A stretch of DNA of 28,785 bases from the IMG/VR virus record IMGVR_UViG_3300020396_000028, positions 1 to 28,785 of that record, one strand, 5' to 3'. The notes below the pieces were generated by a model. That model saw only the letters and a list, made by a program, of their open reading frames with translations. It ran no database searches and had not been told where the DNA came from. The position numbers were made by a program, and so were the translations under genes. The stretch is from a virus. Numbering within the stretch: the stretch's first letter is position 1; each line of letters opens with the position of its first letter. Positions 14,787-19,669 of this stretch are shown here, piece by piece.

Positions 14787-15058
14787 TAAGCAATAGGGGT
14801 TTCAAACCCCTTAACTTCTATTAGCTCGACAGTTCCATCGGCTAGGGTTATCTTAAAATCCATGAAGTAATTACAGATTTTTTTTCCGTTTACATATAAG
14901 CGGAGGGGGTACTGTGGAATAATTTCTGTAATTTCGCCAGCAAGCTCTCTCATGTGTAGCTCCATAGCGTAAGCAGCTTCTTTCTTGCTGTGATATGATC
15001 TGCCATTGTAAGTTTGCTTGACAGCTCCGTACTTATTTTGATATCTTTTCTTAAACAA
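14786..15058 (-). CDS. DUF1064-like endonuclease fold protein, upstream part ending at TAG
   Basis: This 90-aa frame begins MFKKRYQNKYGAVKQTYNGR and contains YHSKKEAAYAMELHMRELAG, ending ...ELIEVKGFETPIA. Glu27, Asp67 and the Glu81-Val-Lys83 pair fit a PD-(D/E)XK nuclease-type core, as in DUF1064. The family normally continues with a 'WRLK' helix after EVKGFETP, here found only beyond the TAG (see the next two entries). It could be a truncated protein, a pseudogene or a recoded gene. It is the first gene after the terminator at 15205-15233 and the AT-rich intergenic region. Start choice: the only in-frame ATG before the conserved part. Confidence 0.72.
   Translation of the reverse strand: MFKKRYQNKYGAVKQTYNGRSYHSKKEAAYAMELHMRELAGEITEIIPQYPLRLYVNGKKICNYFMDFKITLADGTVELIEVKGFETPIA
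14795..14811. repeat. Perfect 8-bp inverted repeat just upstream of the stop
   Basis: AGGGGTTT-c-AAACCCCT lies in the codons for KGFETP, with a 1-nt centre, and ends 8 nt before the large hairpin begins. It may form a second structure or cruciform, or compete for the CCCC/GGGG strands of the downstream hairpin. Confidence 0.55.
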
Positions 15059-15083
15059 AGTTTGGTTGTTTGCATAAAACTAA

Positions 15084-15123
15084 ACAATTTATTACACAAA
15101 TACAACAATTTGTAATACAATTT
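15084..15123. promoter_or_regulatory. AT-rich cluster of AAATTGT repeats and an inverted repeat
   Basis: ACAATTT occurs three times on the plus strand, at 15084-15090, 15105-15111 and 15117-15123. ATTACA (15091) and TGTAAT (15111-15116) form an inverted repeat across a 14-nt spacer. The block sits 25 nt upstream of the DUF1064-like start, between the end of the replication operon and the next operon. It could be an operator, promoter region or origin-type repeat. No perfect Bacteroidetes promoter was found here. Confidence 0.4.
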
Positions 15124-15153
15124 AATAAAAAACCTTTAAATATTTTAGAGTTA

Positions 15154-15173
15154 CAACCTCTTGACTATTTTTT
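15154..15173. repeat. Direct repeat copy 1 (CAACCTCTTGACTATTTTTT)
   Basis: An identical 20-nt copy lies at 15252-15271, 98 nt away, on either side of the terminator. The second copy covers the stop of the upstream gene. The pair may be a trace of a local duplication. Confidence 0.7.
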
Positions 15174-15204
15174 AATGCTGCTATAAATGGGTGCAAGTAG
15201 AAAT

Positions 15205-15233
15205 AAAAAAAGGAACTACATTTTTGTAATTCC
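15205..15233 (-). terminator. Rho-independent terminator of the early/replication operon
   Basis: On the minus strand GGAATTACA-AAAA-TGTAGTTCC pairs over 9 positions (one G-U) and is followed by TTTTTTT (15211-15205). It lies 29 nt after the stop of the last replication gene at 15263. This is the clearest terminator in the window and would separate early from following genes. Confidence 0.8.
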
Positions 15234-15251
15234 CTTCTTAAAAAATATTAG

Positions 15252-15271
15252 CAACCTCTTGACTATTTTTT
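15252..15271. repeat. Direct repeat copy 2 (CAACCTCTTGACTATTTTTT)
   Basis: The second copy of the 20-nt repeat overlaps the last codons and stop (TAG, 15265-15263) of the helicase-loader-like gene. Copy 1 is at 15154-15173. Confidence 0.7.
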
Positions 15272-15775
15272 TATGTAATGCTTACGCCTCATGTTATTGC
15301 TAAAGTTAAACGTGTCATCGCTTTGCCTATCGTTGTGTACTTGCTGAGACATCCTAGAAGCTTCGTCATAGCGTTCTTCTAAGTACGACCTAAAGAACTT
15401 TAGTATCTTATCAATGCCTAAACGTTCGTAGAACTCTCCGTAAGAGCCAGAAATAATACGTTTAAACAAAAGAGTCAAGTCTGATATTTTAAGCATGTAG
15501 AACTCTTCTACAATCATTCCAGCGCATAGTCTGACTTGTTCCTCGCTCATTGGCTTGTTAAGGTTTAAAATGTTGTTTAAATAAACTAGCCAAACCATTA
15601 CAAAATTAACTGTAAACTCTTTGCTTTGATCTCTTTTAAAACTTGCTAGGCTTGGTGCTTTAGAGTTTATTGCGTCTGCGACTGTAATCATCTTACTAGC
15701 ATGACTCATGCAGTTAGAAGGGTTGTAATTTTGTAACAACTTCTTGGAGGAAGTCTTCTGAATACTGCTGTCCAT
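15263..15775 (-). CDS. Putative replication accessory (helicase loader-like) protein
   Basis: This protein (170 aa from the ATG at 15775) has the run KKLLQNYNPSNCMSHASKMI, then FTVNFVMVWLVYLNNILNLN and MSEEQVRLCAGMIVEEFYML, followed by KISDLTLLFKRIISGSYGEF and YERLGIDKILKFFRSYLEER. I recognise this 'D(L/I)TLLF+RI+SG.YG.FYE.L....I..FF..Y.ER' pattern from Bacteroidetes mobile elements (DUF6633-like). It is found beside replication initiators, so helicase loading is a reasonable inference. Alternative starts are 15799 (86-nt overlap with the upstream gene) and 15709 (almost none). I prefer 15775 because it keeps the LLQNYNPSNC segment. It is followed by the operon terminator. Confidence 0.6.
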   Translation of the reverse strand: MDSSIQKTSSKKLLQNYNPSNCMSHASKMITVADAINSKAPSLASFKRDQSKEFTVNFVMVWLVYLNNILNLNKPMSEEQVRLCAGMIVEEFYMLKISDLTLLFKRIISGSYGEFYERLGIDKILKFFRSYLEERYDEASRMSQQVHNDRQSDDTFNFSNNMRRKHYIKK

Positions 15776-16442
15776 TTTTACTATTTTTCTTGCTTCCATT
15801 TGTCATCTGTTTTTCTGGGTAGATTCCTTTCCACCCCTTTGCCATTGCGTTGTTAATTGAGTCTATTGCGTGTTGTTCGCTTGTAGTCTTGTTGCCTAGT
15901 TGTGTAAGTGCTGCTTGTTCGCTGTGAATAGTTTTGTAATTAAAACCAAGCTCTAAGCGTTTGTACTGTTTCCAATTAGCCCAAGCGATGTCAAAGTTTT
16001 CTGTTTGATAAGGCTTTACAGCTTCTACTTTAACTTCTACTTCTATCTTCTTTTTTCTATCTTCATTCTTCATACTTCTATCTTCAATCTTCAATGAAGA
16101 CCTTTTTTTGGTTATCGTTTGGGTTTTAGGTCGTCCTCCTTTTTGTCCATTAAGTCGTTGTTTTTCTTTATAAGACTTAAGTTGTTTAAAAGACTCCATT
16201 AAACGAGAATTAAAGAAGTAGTCTCCATTATCATCAAACTTTTCTTTTATCATTTCTGGTAGGTTATCCCACTCAAAACCCACCAATAAGGCTAGCCTTT
16301 TTTTGGGTATTCCTTTTTCATCAAATATTGCCCATTGTCTAGCTAAAAGGGTTATGTATAAGCCACGTTCATCCATAGTTAGATCCATAACCCCAGTCAG
16401 AAAATCTTGAGCATAAAATTGAAATGCTGGTGCTTTAGGCAT
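15714..16442 (-). CDS. DUF1376-like replication initiator/primosomal protein
   Basis: This 242-aa protein starts MPKAPAFQFYAQDFLTGVMD, then LTMDERGLYITLLARQWAIF, the typical DUF1376/winged-helix N-terminus with 'F.FY..D(F/W)...M....RG.YI.LL..QW'. A basic linker follows (GQKGGRPKTQTITKKRSSLK). The C-terminal domain has FDIAWANWKQYKRLELGFNY and INNAMAKGWKGIYPEKQMTN, a 'S(I)...A...GW.GI(Y/F)P' end typical of DnaD-like phage replisome organisers. It likely binds origin DNA and recruits the helicase loader encoded next door. It overlaps the DnaA-like gene upstream by 8 nt. Confidence 0.7.
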   Translation of the reverse strand: MPKAPAFQFYAQDFLTGVMDLTMDERGLYITLLARQWAIFDEKGIPKKRLALLVGFEWDNLPEMIKEKFDDNGDYFFNSRLMESFKQLKSYKEKQRLNGQKGGRPKTQTITKKRSSLKIEDRSMKNEDRKKKIEVEVKVEAVKPYQTENFDIAWANWKQYKRLELGFNYKTIHSEQAALTQLGNKTTSEQHAIDSINNAMAKGWKGIYPEKQMTNGSKKNSKNGQQYSEDFLQEVVTKLQPF

Positions 16443-16890
16443 AAGATTCTTTTTTTAGTTTTATTTCCATATTATCCATTATATAGCTTTTTAATTTTTC
16501 GCAAATTTTTGACTGTTGAACATTAGTTATCTTTGACCAATTTTGAAAGATATAATCTCTTGAGTCTTCGTGAACTTTTTCTAAAATATTACAACACTTA
16601 AACAAGGCAAATCGAGCAGCTTCTCTAAAGTCTTTATCGGTAGCCATTAAGTTGTCAAAAAGTTTTACACCATGCAAACTCGAGCAATGACCTTGTTTTA
16701 AAAAGCTAGAAATTAAAAGATGTGAATGTGTAGTAAGTTTTCTTGATAAAGCATAAAATATAGCCCTAGCATCTACATAGTTTCTTTTTCTGGTTTTATG
16801 TCTTATATCTATATTATACATCTGACAAATAACTTCGTATATTTCTTCAAGATCATTAGGCACATATTTTAAATTAATATCTATTTTCAT
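16435..16890 (-). CDS. Stand-alone DnaA domain IV-like DNA-binding protein
   Basis: I use the ATG at 16890, giving 151 aa starting MKIDINLKYVPNDLEEIYEV. An earlier in-frame start at 16947 would add 19 residues that overlap the upstream gene. Residues 17-70 look like the DnaA C-terminal domain: IYEVICQMYNIDIRHKTRKR followed by NYVDARAIFYALSRKLTTHS, then LISSFLKQGHCSSLHGVKLF. The signature '(K)(T/S)R.R..V.AR....YL.R..T..S...I......H(S/T)(T/S)(V/L)..' is present, with H-C-S-S-L-H in place of D-H-(S/A)-T-V. DnaA domain IV binds DnaA boxes. No AAA+ domain is present. Placed next to replication genes, it could bind the phage origin or regulate host DnaA. The rest is helical and unassigned. Confidence 0.68.
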   Translation of the reverse strand: MKIDINLKYVPNDLEEIYEVICQMYNIDIRHKTRKRNYVDARAIFYALSRKLTTHSHLLISSFLKQGHCSSLHGVKLFDNLMATDKDFREAARFALFKCCNILEKVHEDSRDYIFQNWSKITNVQQSKICEKLKSYIMDNMEIKLKKESYA

Positions 16891-17068
16891 GTTGAAATAT
16901 TTCTTTGTTAATACTGTCCTTAGTACATTCTTTATAGAATGACACAATATGTCTTAAACTCTTATAGAGTTCAATGTTGTTCTTTTCTAGGTGCTTATCT
17001 AGTAGTATGTTTACATTCGCGAATCTCTCCCAATGCTGAACGTGTTTTTTATCTATTTTCGATTCCAT
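16874..17068 (-). CDS. 64-aa helical hypothetical protein
   Basis: The ORF begins MESKIDKKHVQHWERFANVN, continues ILLDKHLEKNNIELYKSLRH and ends with QHENRY. It is charged, helical and short, with no motif recognised. It starts 2 nt after the SSB-like gene and overlaps the DnaA-like gene by 17 nt, so it belongs to the replication operon. Confidence 0.5.
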   Translation of the reverse strand: MESKIDKKHVQHWERFANVNILLDKHLEKNNIELYKSLRHIVSFYKECTKDSINKEIFQHENRY

Positions 17069-17070
17069 AA

Positions 17071-17718
17071 TTAAAAGGGCATATCGTTAGATTCATTACT
17101 TTCAGATATTACTTTTTCAAGTAAACCACTTTCTAATAAATCAGTTTGCTTTTTATCCCATTCTGGAGTCTCTTTAATCATGTCCTGGAAAAATGGATGA
17201 AACTCGTTAAAAGCTTCTATACTAAAGTTAGTATCGTAATCCCATATAAAGCTCTCATTGATTTGCTTAGGTGCTTCTATGCCTTTAGGCATTGCTGAGA
17301 CTGCTGTAATATTAGCGTATGTTTTACCGTTCTTAGGAGATACGTTATGAATGACTGAAATCATGCAAGGCTCTCCTATAAGTGAATCTATTTCAAAGTC
17401 ATCAATTTCTTGAGGGGTTAATGTTTTACCTCTCCATGAGTTAACGTGTTTGAATAATTTTGCAGCTTCATAAAAAGTGAGGTTATACTCTATATTAATT
17501 GATAAGGGTTGTTTGCCTTTATCTTTGTCAAATATTCTCATTTCAGTAGGTAATTCAAAATAAAGCCAAATAGAATTTTTTGTCTTTGGATCTCCGTTGT
17601 ACTCATAGTTTCGAGTGCCTACATGAATCATCTTGTAACACCTAGCGATGTGCGTACCTGCTGGTGCTGTGTAGTCTGTTTTTGTTTGATTGTTTTTTTG
17701 TTCAAATTTGATTGCCAT
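17071..17718 (-). CDS. Phage SSB-like protein
   Basis: This 215-aa protein begins MAIKFEQKNNQTKTDYTAPA, then GTHIARCYKMIHVGTRNYEY and NSIWLYFELPTEM, with INIEYNLTFYEAAKLFKHVN and LIGEPCMISVIHNVSPKNGK later. It ends in an acidic tail with ESNDMPF, which resembles the 'DDIPF' C-terminal tip that bacterial SSB proteins use to recruit partners. The 'A.C....HVGT...EY.G......W..FELP' opening is common to phage single-strand-binding-like proteins in flavobacterial phages. It probably coats single-stranded DNA during phage replication. The classification is moderate, because OB-fold residues cannot be proved by eye. Confidence 0.6.
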   Translation of the reverse strand: MAIKFEQKNNQTKTDYTAPAGTHIARCYKMIHVGTRNYEYNGDPKTKNSIWLYFELPTEMRIFDKDKGKQPLSINIEYNLTFYEAAKLFKHVNSWRGKTLTPQEIDDFEIDSLIGEPCMISVIHNVSPKNGKTYANITAVSAMPKGIEAPKQINESFIWDYDTNFSIEAFNEFHPFFQDMIKETPEWDKKQTDLLESGLLEKVISESNESNDMPF

Positions 17719-17756
17719 TGTTTCTCTTTTTTTATAGTTATTATTTATTTATTGTT

Positions 17757-17882
17757 TTACATCATGTCAGCCTCAAAGCAAGTTCTTGAGCAAACGCTTC
17801 TGTTAGTTGTTGGTGTGCCACATACTGGACACTCATTGTAATCGTTATCATATGCTGGATTATCGTAGTCGTTTGTCTCCAT
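17757..17882 (-). CDS. 41-aa zinc-ribbon-like mini-protein
   Basis: The ORF reads METNDYDNPAYDNDYNECPV, then CGTPTTNRSVCSRTCFEADM and M. The ATG overlaps the previous stop (TAATG). Four cysteines form CPVCG (C18, C21) and CSRTC (C31, C35), a spacing that fits a small zinc ribbon (Cx2C...Cx3C). An acidic N-terminus precedes it. No partner is known. Confidence 0.6.
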   Translation of the reverse strand: METNDYDNPAYDNDYNECPVCGTPTTNRSVCSRTCFEADMM

Positions 17883-18250
17883 TACCACTCTATAAAAATT
17901 GAACTGTCTTTGTAGTCAATAGAGCAATCAGTAGGGCCAATAGAATGGTTTAAATTAATACCTTCATCTTCTAAAGTCCAGCCACTAGACTTAAATTCAT
18001 TTGTATCAATAATCTCAATGACTTCTAAAGTGTCTAGGTTTATTATTTCTACTTGTGCTTGTACTGTATAAGCGTTTATAGATTTAACTCCGTAATCCCT
18101 AAGCTCTACGTCAAACCTCCATCTAATAGAAACTGAAGCACCTAAATTAGACTCGTGTGTATCGTGAAAGAAAACTGGAACGTCTTCAATTTGTGTAATG
18201 AACTCGCCAAGCCCATTACTTTGCATTGTTTTAAATTTTTGTTGTATCAT
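17882..18250 (-). CDS. Hypothetical early protein, beta-rich
   Basis: This 122-aa protein begins MIQQKFKTMQSNGLGEFITQ and has a beta-strand pattern (VSIRWRFDVELRDYGVKSIN, then AYTVQAQVEIINLDTLEVIE), ending in an acidic DYKDSSIFIEW. There is no membrane segment or catalytic motif. It overlaps the HTH gene by 1 nt and the zinc-ribbon ORF by TAATG. The function is unknown. Its position in the early operon may suggest host takeover or replication control, as inference only. Confidence 0.55.
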   Translation of the reverse strand: MIQQKFKTMQSNGLGEFITQIEDVPVFFHDTHESNLGASVSIRWRFDVELRDYGVKSINAYTVQAQVEIINLDTLEVIEIIDTNEFKSSGWTLEDEGINLNHSIGPTDCSIDYKDSSIFIEW

Positions 18251-18501
18251 TATATAAATTGGTTTTTAGGAATTAAATATTTGTTACCTACACGATTAGC
18301 TTTAATTTTGCCTTTTTGTATATGATTGTAAGTAGTCATTGTGGTTTGGCTTAAATATTCGCTACATTCTTTTACGTTCATATTAACGTTACATTGTGAA
18401 GCGTTTACAGCCTTTTCTATTTGCTCTTGTATGTTTATAGCGTACACATCAGCAAACTCTTTAAACAGTTCTCGCATTTGATCTTTACTAGCTATAAGCA
18501 T
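18250..18501 (-). CDS. HTH_17 excisionase/Cro-like DNA-binding protein
   Basis: This 83-aa protein has an N-terminal helix (LIASKDQMRELFKEFADVYA) and then the typical helix-turn-helix_17 end: NVKECSEYLSQTTMTTYNHI followed by QKGKIKANRVGNKYLIPKNQ. The 'AA..L..(S)..TI......G.I.A.+.G..+.I....' layout is used by excisionases and MerR-like regulators. It is the second gene in the leftward early operon, opposite the repressor, so an excisionase or early regulator is likely. It overlaps the first gene by 10 nt. Confidence 0.68.
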   Translation of the reverse strand: MLIASKDQMRELFKEFADVYAINIQEQIEKAVNASQCNVNMNVKECSEYLSQTTMTTYNHIQKGKIKANRVGNKYLIPKNQFI

Positions 18502-18710
18502 GGCACTTGTTTTAAAAGGTTTTGCTTAATAATAGAGTTCTGTAATAAATCTACAACTCGTTCTTGGTGCTTATCTGGAATAGCCCAATAACCACCAAAC
18601 CAATTATTTCTAATTGATAAAGGCTTAATTTCAAATTCAGTAGAGCAAAGCATGATAAACGACTGTTTATCTTTTAGTTGTGTAAATAAGTTTTTTGTGT
18701 TTTCTAACAT
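18492..18710 (-). CDS. 72-aa first early gene product, unknown
   Basis: The ORF begins MLENTKNLFTQLKDKQSFIM and contains IKPLSIRNNWFGGYWAIPDK, ending NLLKQVPCL. It is the first gene after the divergent early promoter, with a leader of about 45 nt. The Trp/Gly-rich centre (NNWFGGYWAIP) gives it a folded, non-membrane look. No family is recognised. Anti-repressor or host-takeover roles would be plausible for a first early gene but are unsupported. Confidence 0.5.
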   Translation of the reverse strand: MLENTKNLFTQLKDKQSFIMLCSTEFEIKPLSIRNNWFGGYWAIPDKHQERVVDLLQNSIIKQNLLKQVPCL

Positions 18711-18739
18711 AATTTTTGTATATTTATAAGAACATAATA

Positions 18740-18751
18740 TAGTAATTACTA
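18740..18751. promoter_or_regulatory. Perfect 12-bp palindrome, candidate operator
   Basis: TAGTAATTACTA is a perfect palindrome located just downstream of the predicted start point of the leftward early promoter, within the repressor/early divergent region. It is a reasonable binding site for the adjacent repressor or the HTH_17 protein. Confidence 0.45.
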
Positions 18752-18763
18752 CTTATTGTTATA

Positions 18764-18795
18764 CAAATATACTAATAATAATAATACTATACAAA
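18764..18795 (-). promoter_or_regulatory. Bacteroidetes-type promoter for the leftward early operon
   Basis: On the minus strand, TTTG (18795-18792) is followed by 20 nt and TATATTTG (18771-18764), a full match to the -33 TTTG / -7 TAnnTTTG consensus. Transcription would start near 18757 and reach the gene at 18710. The spacer is a TATTATTATTATTAG run. Confidence 0.72.
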
Positions 18796-18816
18796 TTATT
18801 ACTTAAAAATACTTTA

Positions 18817-19329
18817 ATGAATACAAATTACTCGATAAGAATAAAAAAAATCTTACAAGATAAAAACTTGTCTGTTTTAGATTTTTGCAAGTTTATAGGG
18901 CTTAATTCTCCAGGAACTATTCATAAATTAATTCAAGACAATCGAAAGCCAAGCACTAAGACAATAGATAGAATATTAACTGCATTCCCAGAGTATACTA
19001 AAGATTGGCTTTTGTATGGAATTGAAGCTAAAAAAGGAGATGAGGATGATCTTACAGTTACAGCACAGCAAGTCATAAAATACTTTGAGAAAAAACAAAC
19101 TGAAGTAGAAAATAAATTTTATGAACAAGGACTTGAAGCATTACACTTACTAAGTAATAAAATAGATGAAGAAGCGCTAATCGTTAAAGATGGCGAAGAA
19201 GAACTAAAATCTTCTATAAATCTTTTACATGAACGTTTGTTAGAAATGGAGCGCTATATGTTTCTTATAGAAAAGGATGCAAAACAATTTGTTGTAAAAA
19301 TAGACAACTGTTTAGATTCAATAAAATAA
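18817..19329 (+). CDS. HTH repressor with coiled-coil C-terminus (no S24 protease)
   Basis: This is the first rightward gene. The 170-aa protein has an HTH_3-type N-terminus (SIRIKKILQDKNLSVLDFCK, FIGLNSPGTIHKLIQDNRKP, STKTIDRILTAFPEYTKDWL). The C-terminal half (about 85-165) is a coiled coil (FEKKQTEVENKFYEQGLEAL ... LLHERLLEMERYMFLIE). No LexA/S24 auto-cleavage domain (Ala-Gly, Ser-Lys dyad) is seen, so SOS-type cleavage induction is unlikely. It sits opposite the early operon with a shared 106-nt region holding the promoter and operator candidates. This is the probable lysogeny repressor. Another cI-like regulator of a different induction route is the alternative. Confidence 0.7.
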   Translation: MNTNYSIRIKKILQDKNLSVLDFCKFIGLNSPGTIHKLIQDNRKPSTKTIDRILTAFPEYTKDWLLYGIEAKKGDEDDLTVTAQQVIKYFEKKQTEVENKFYEQGLEALHLLSNKIDEEALIVKDGEEELKSSINLLHERLLEMERYMFLIEKDAKQFVVKIDNCLDSIK

Positions 19330-19347
19330 CATTTAAAAGAATATCTA

Positions 19348-19388
19348 TCAAAAATTAACAAAACCAAAATGTATAGGTTAATTTTTGA
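19348..19388. terminator. Perfect 12-bp inverted repeat downstream of the repressor
   Basis: TCAAAAATTAAC (19348-19359) and GTTAATTTTTGA (19377-19388) are perfect complements across 17 nt. The hairpin begins 19 nt after the repressor stop. It has AT-rich arms and no long T-tract, so it could be a weak terminator or a protein-binding site. Confidence 0.45.
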
Positions 19389-19410
19389 GAGATGTTGGGT
19401 AATTTATAAC

Positions 19411-19429
19411 TAGTTTTGTAATGAAACTA
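19411..19429 (+). promoter_or_regulatory. Possible rightward promoter element with overlapping inverted repeat
   Basis: TAGTTTTG (19411-19418) matches TAnnTTTG exactly, but the nearest upstream TTTG is at a 23-nt spacer, not 19-21. TAGTTT-TGTAATG-AAACTA is a 6-bp inverted repeat overlapping it. It might drive the 49-aa ORF starting at 19520. Confidence 0.35.
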
Positions 19430-19519
19430 ATTCATACTTTTAGTACATACTTAAAATCATTTTTAATAAATAAAAAATAATATTTAAAACAAATAAAAAT
19501 AATTATAAAAAGCTTACGC

Positions 19520-19669
19520 ATGACTTTATCGGAATACAACAAACTTTATCAAGAGAATTATAATCTCTATAATTTAGAAGAACAAAAAAAGCTAGATGAG
19601 ATATATAAAAAATTATACATTGCCAAACTAGCTAAAAAATTTAACCCCAAAGAGATTCCGAAATCGTAA
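19520..19669 (+). CDS. 49-aa rightward ORF, convergent with the integrase
   Basis: The ORF reads MTLSEYNKLYQENYNLYNLE, then EQKKLDEIYKKLYIAKLAKK and FNPKEIPKS. It is Lys/Asn/Tyr-rich, helical, and resembles real protein. It overlaps the end of the integrase gene by 29 nt on the opposite strand. No family is recognised. Coding is supported only by length and composition, so confidence is limited. Confidence 0.45.
   Translation: MTLSEYNKLYQENYNLYNLEEQKKLDEIYKKLYIAKLAKKFNPKEIPKS

Noticed and set aside
15060-15200. Strong Bacteroidetes promoter upstream of the DUF1064-like gene
   Set aside because: TTG/TATTTG-like elements exist but with wrong spacing (13-16 nt) or mismatches, so I list only the repeat cluster.
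16891-16947. Longer N-terminus for the DnaA-like protein (MCHSIKNVLRTVLTKKYFN)
   Set aside because: It overlaps the upstream gene by 74 nt, whereas the ATG at 16890 gives a normal short overlap and keeps the whole domain.
17623-17841. Plus-strand ORF of 72 codons with many Cys residues
   Set aside because: It is the mirror of the SSB-like gene start and the zinc-ribbon ORF; its Cys and Phe richness is explained by the complementary strand.
19430-19500. AT-rich stretch as a non-coding RNA
   Set aside because: It is simple AT-rich sequence without a stable stem or promoter-terminator pair.
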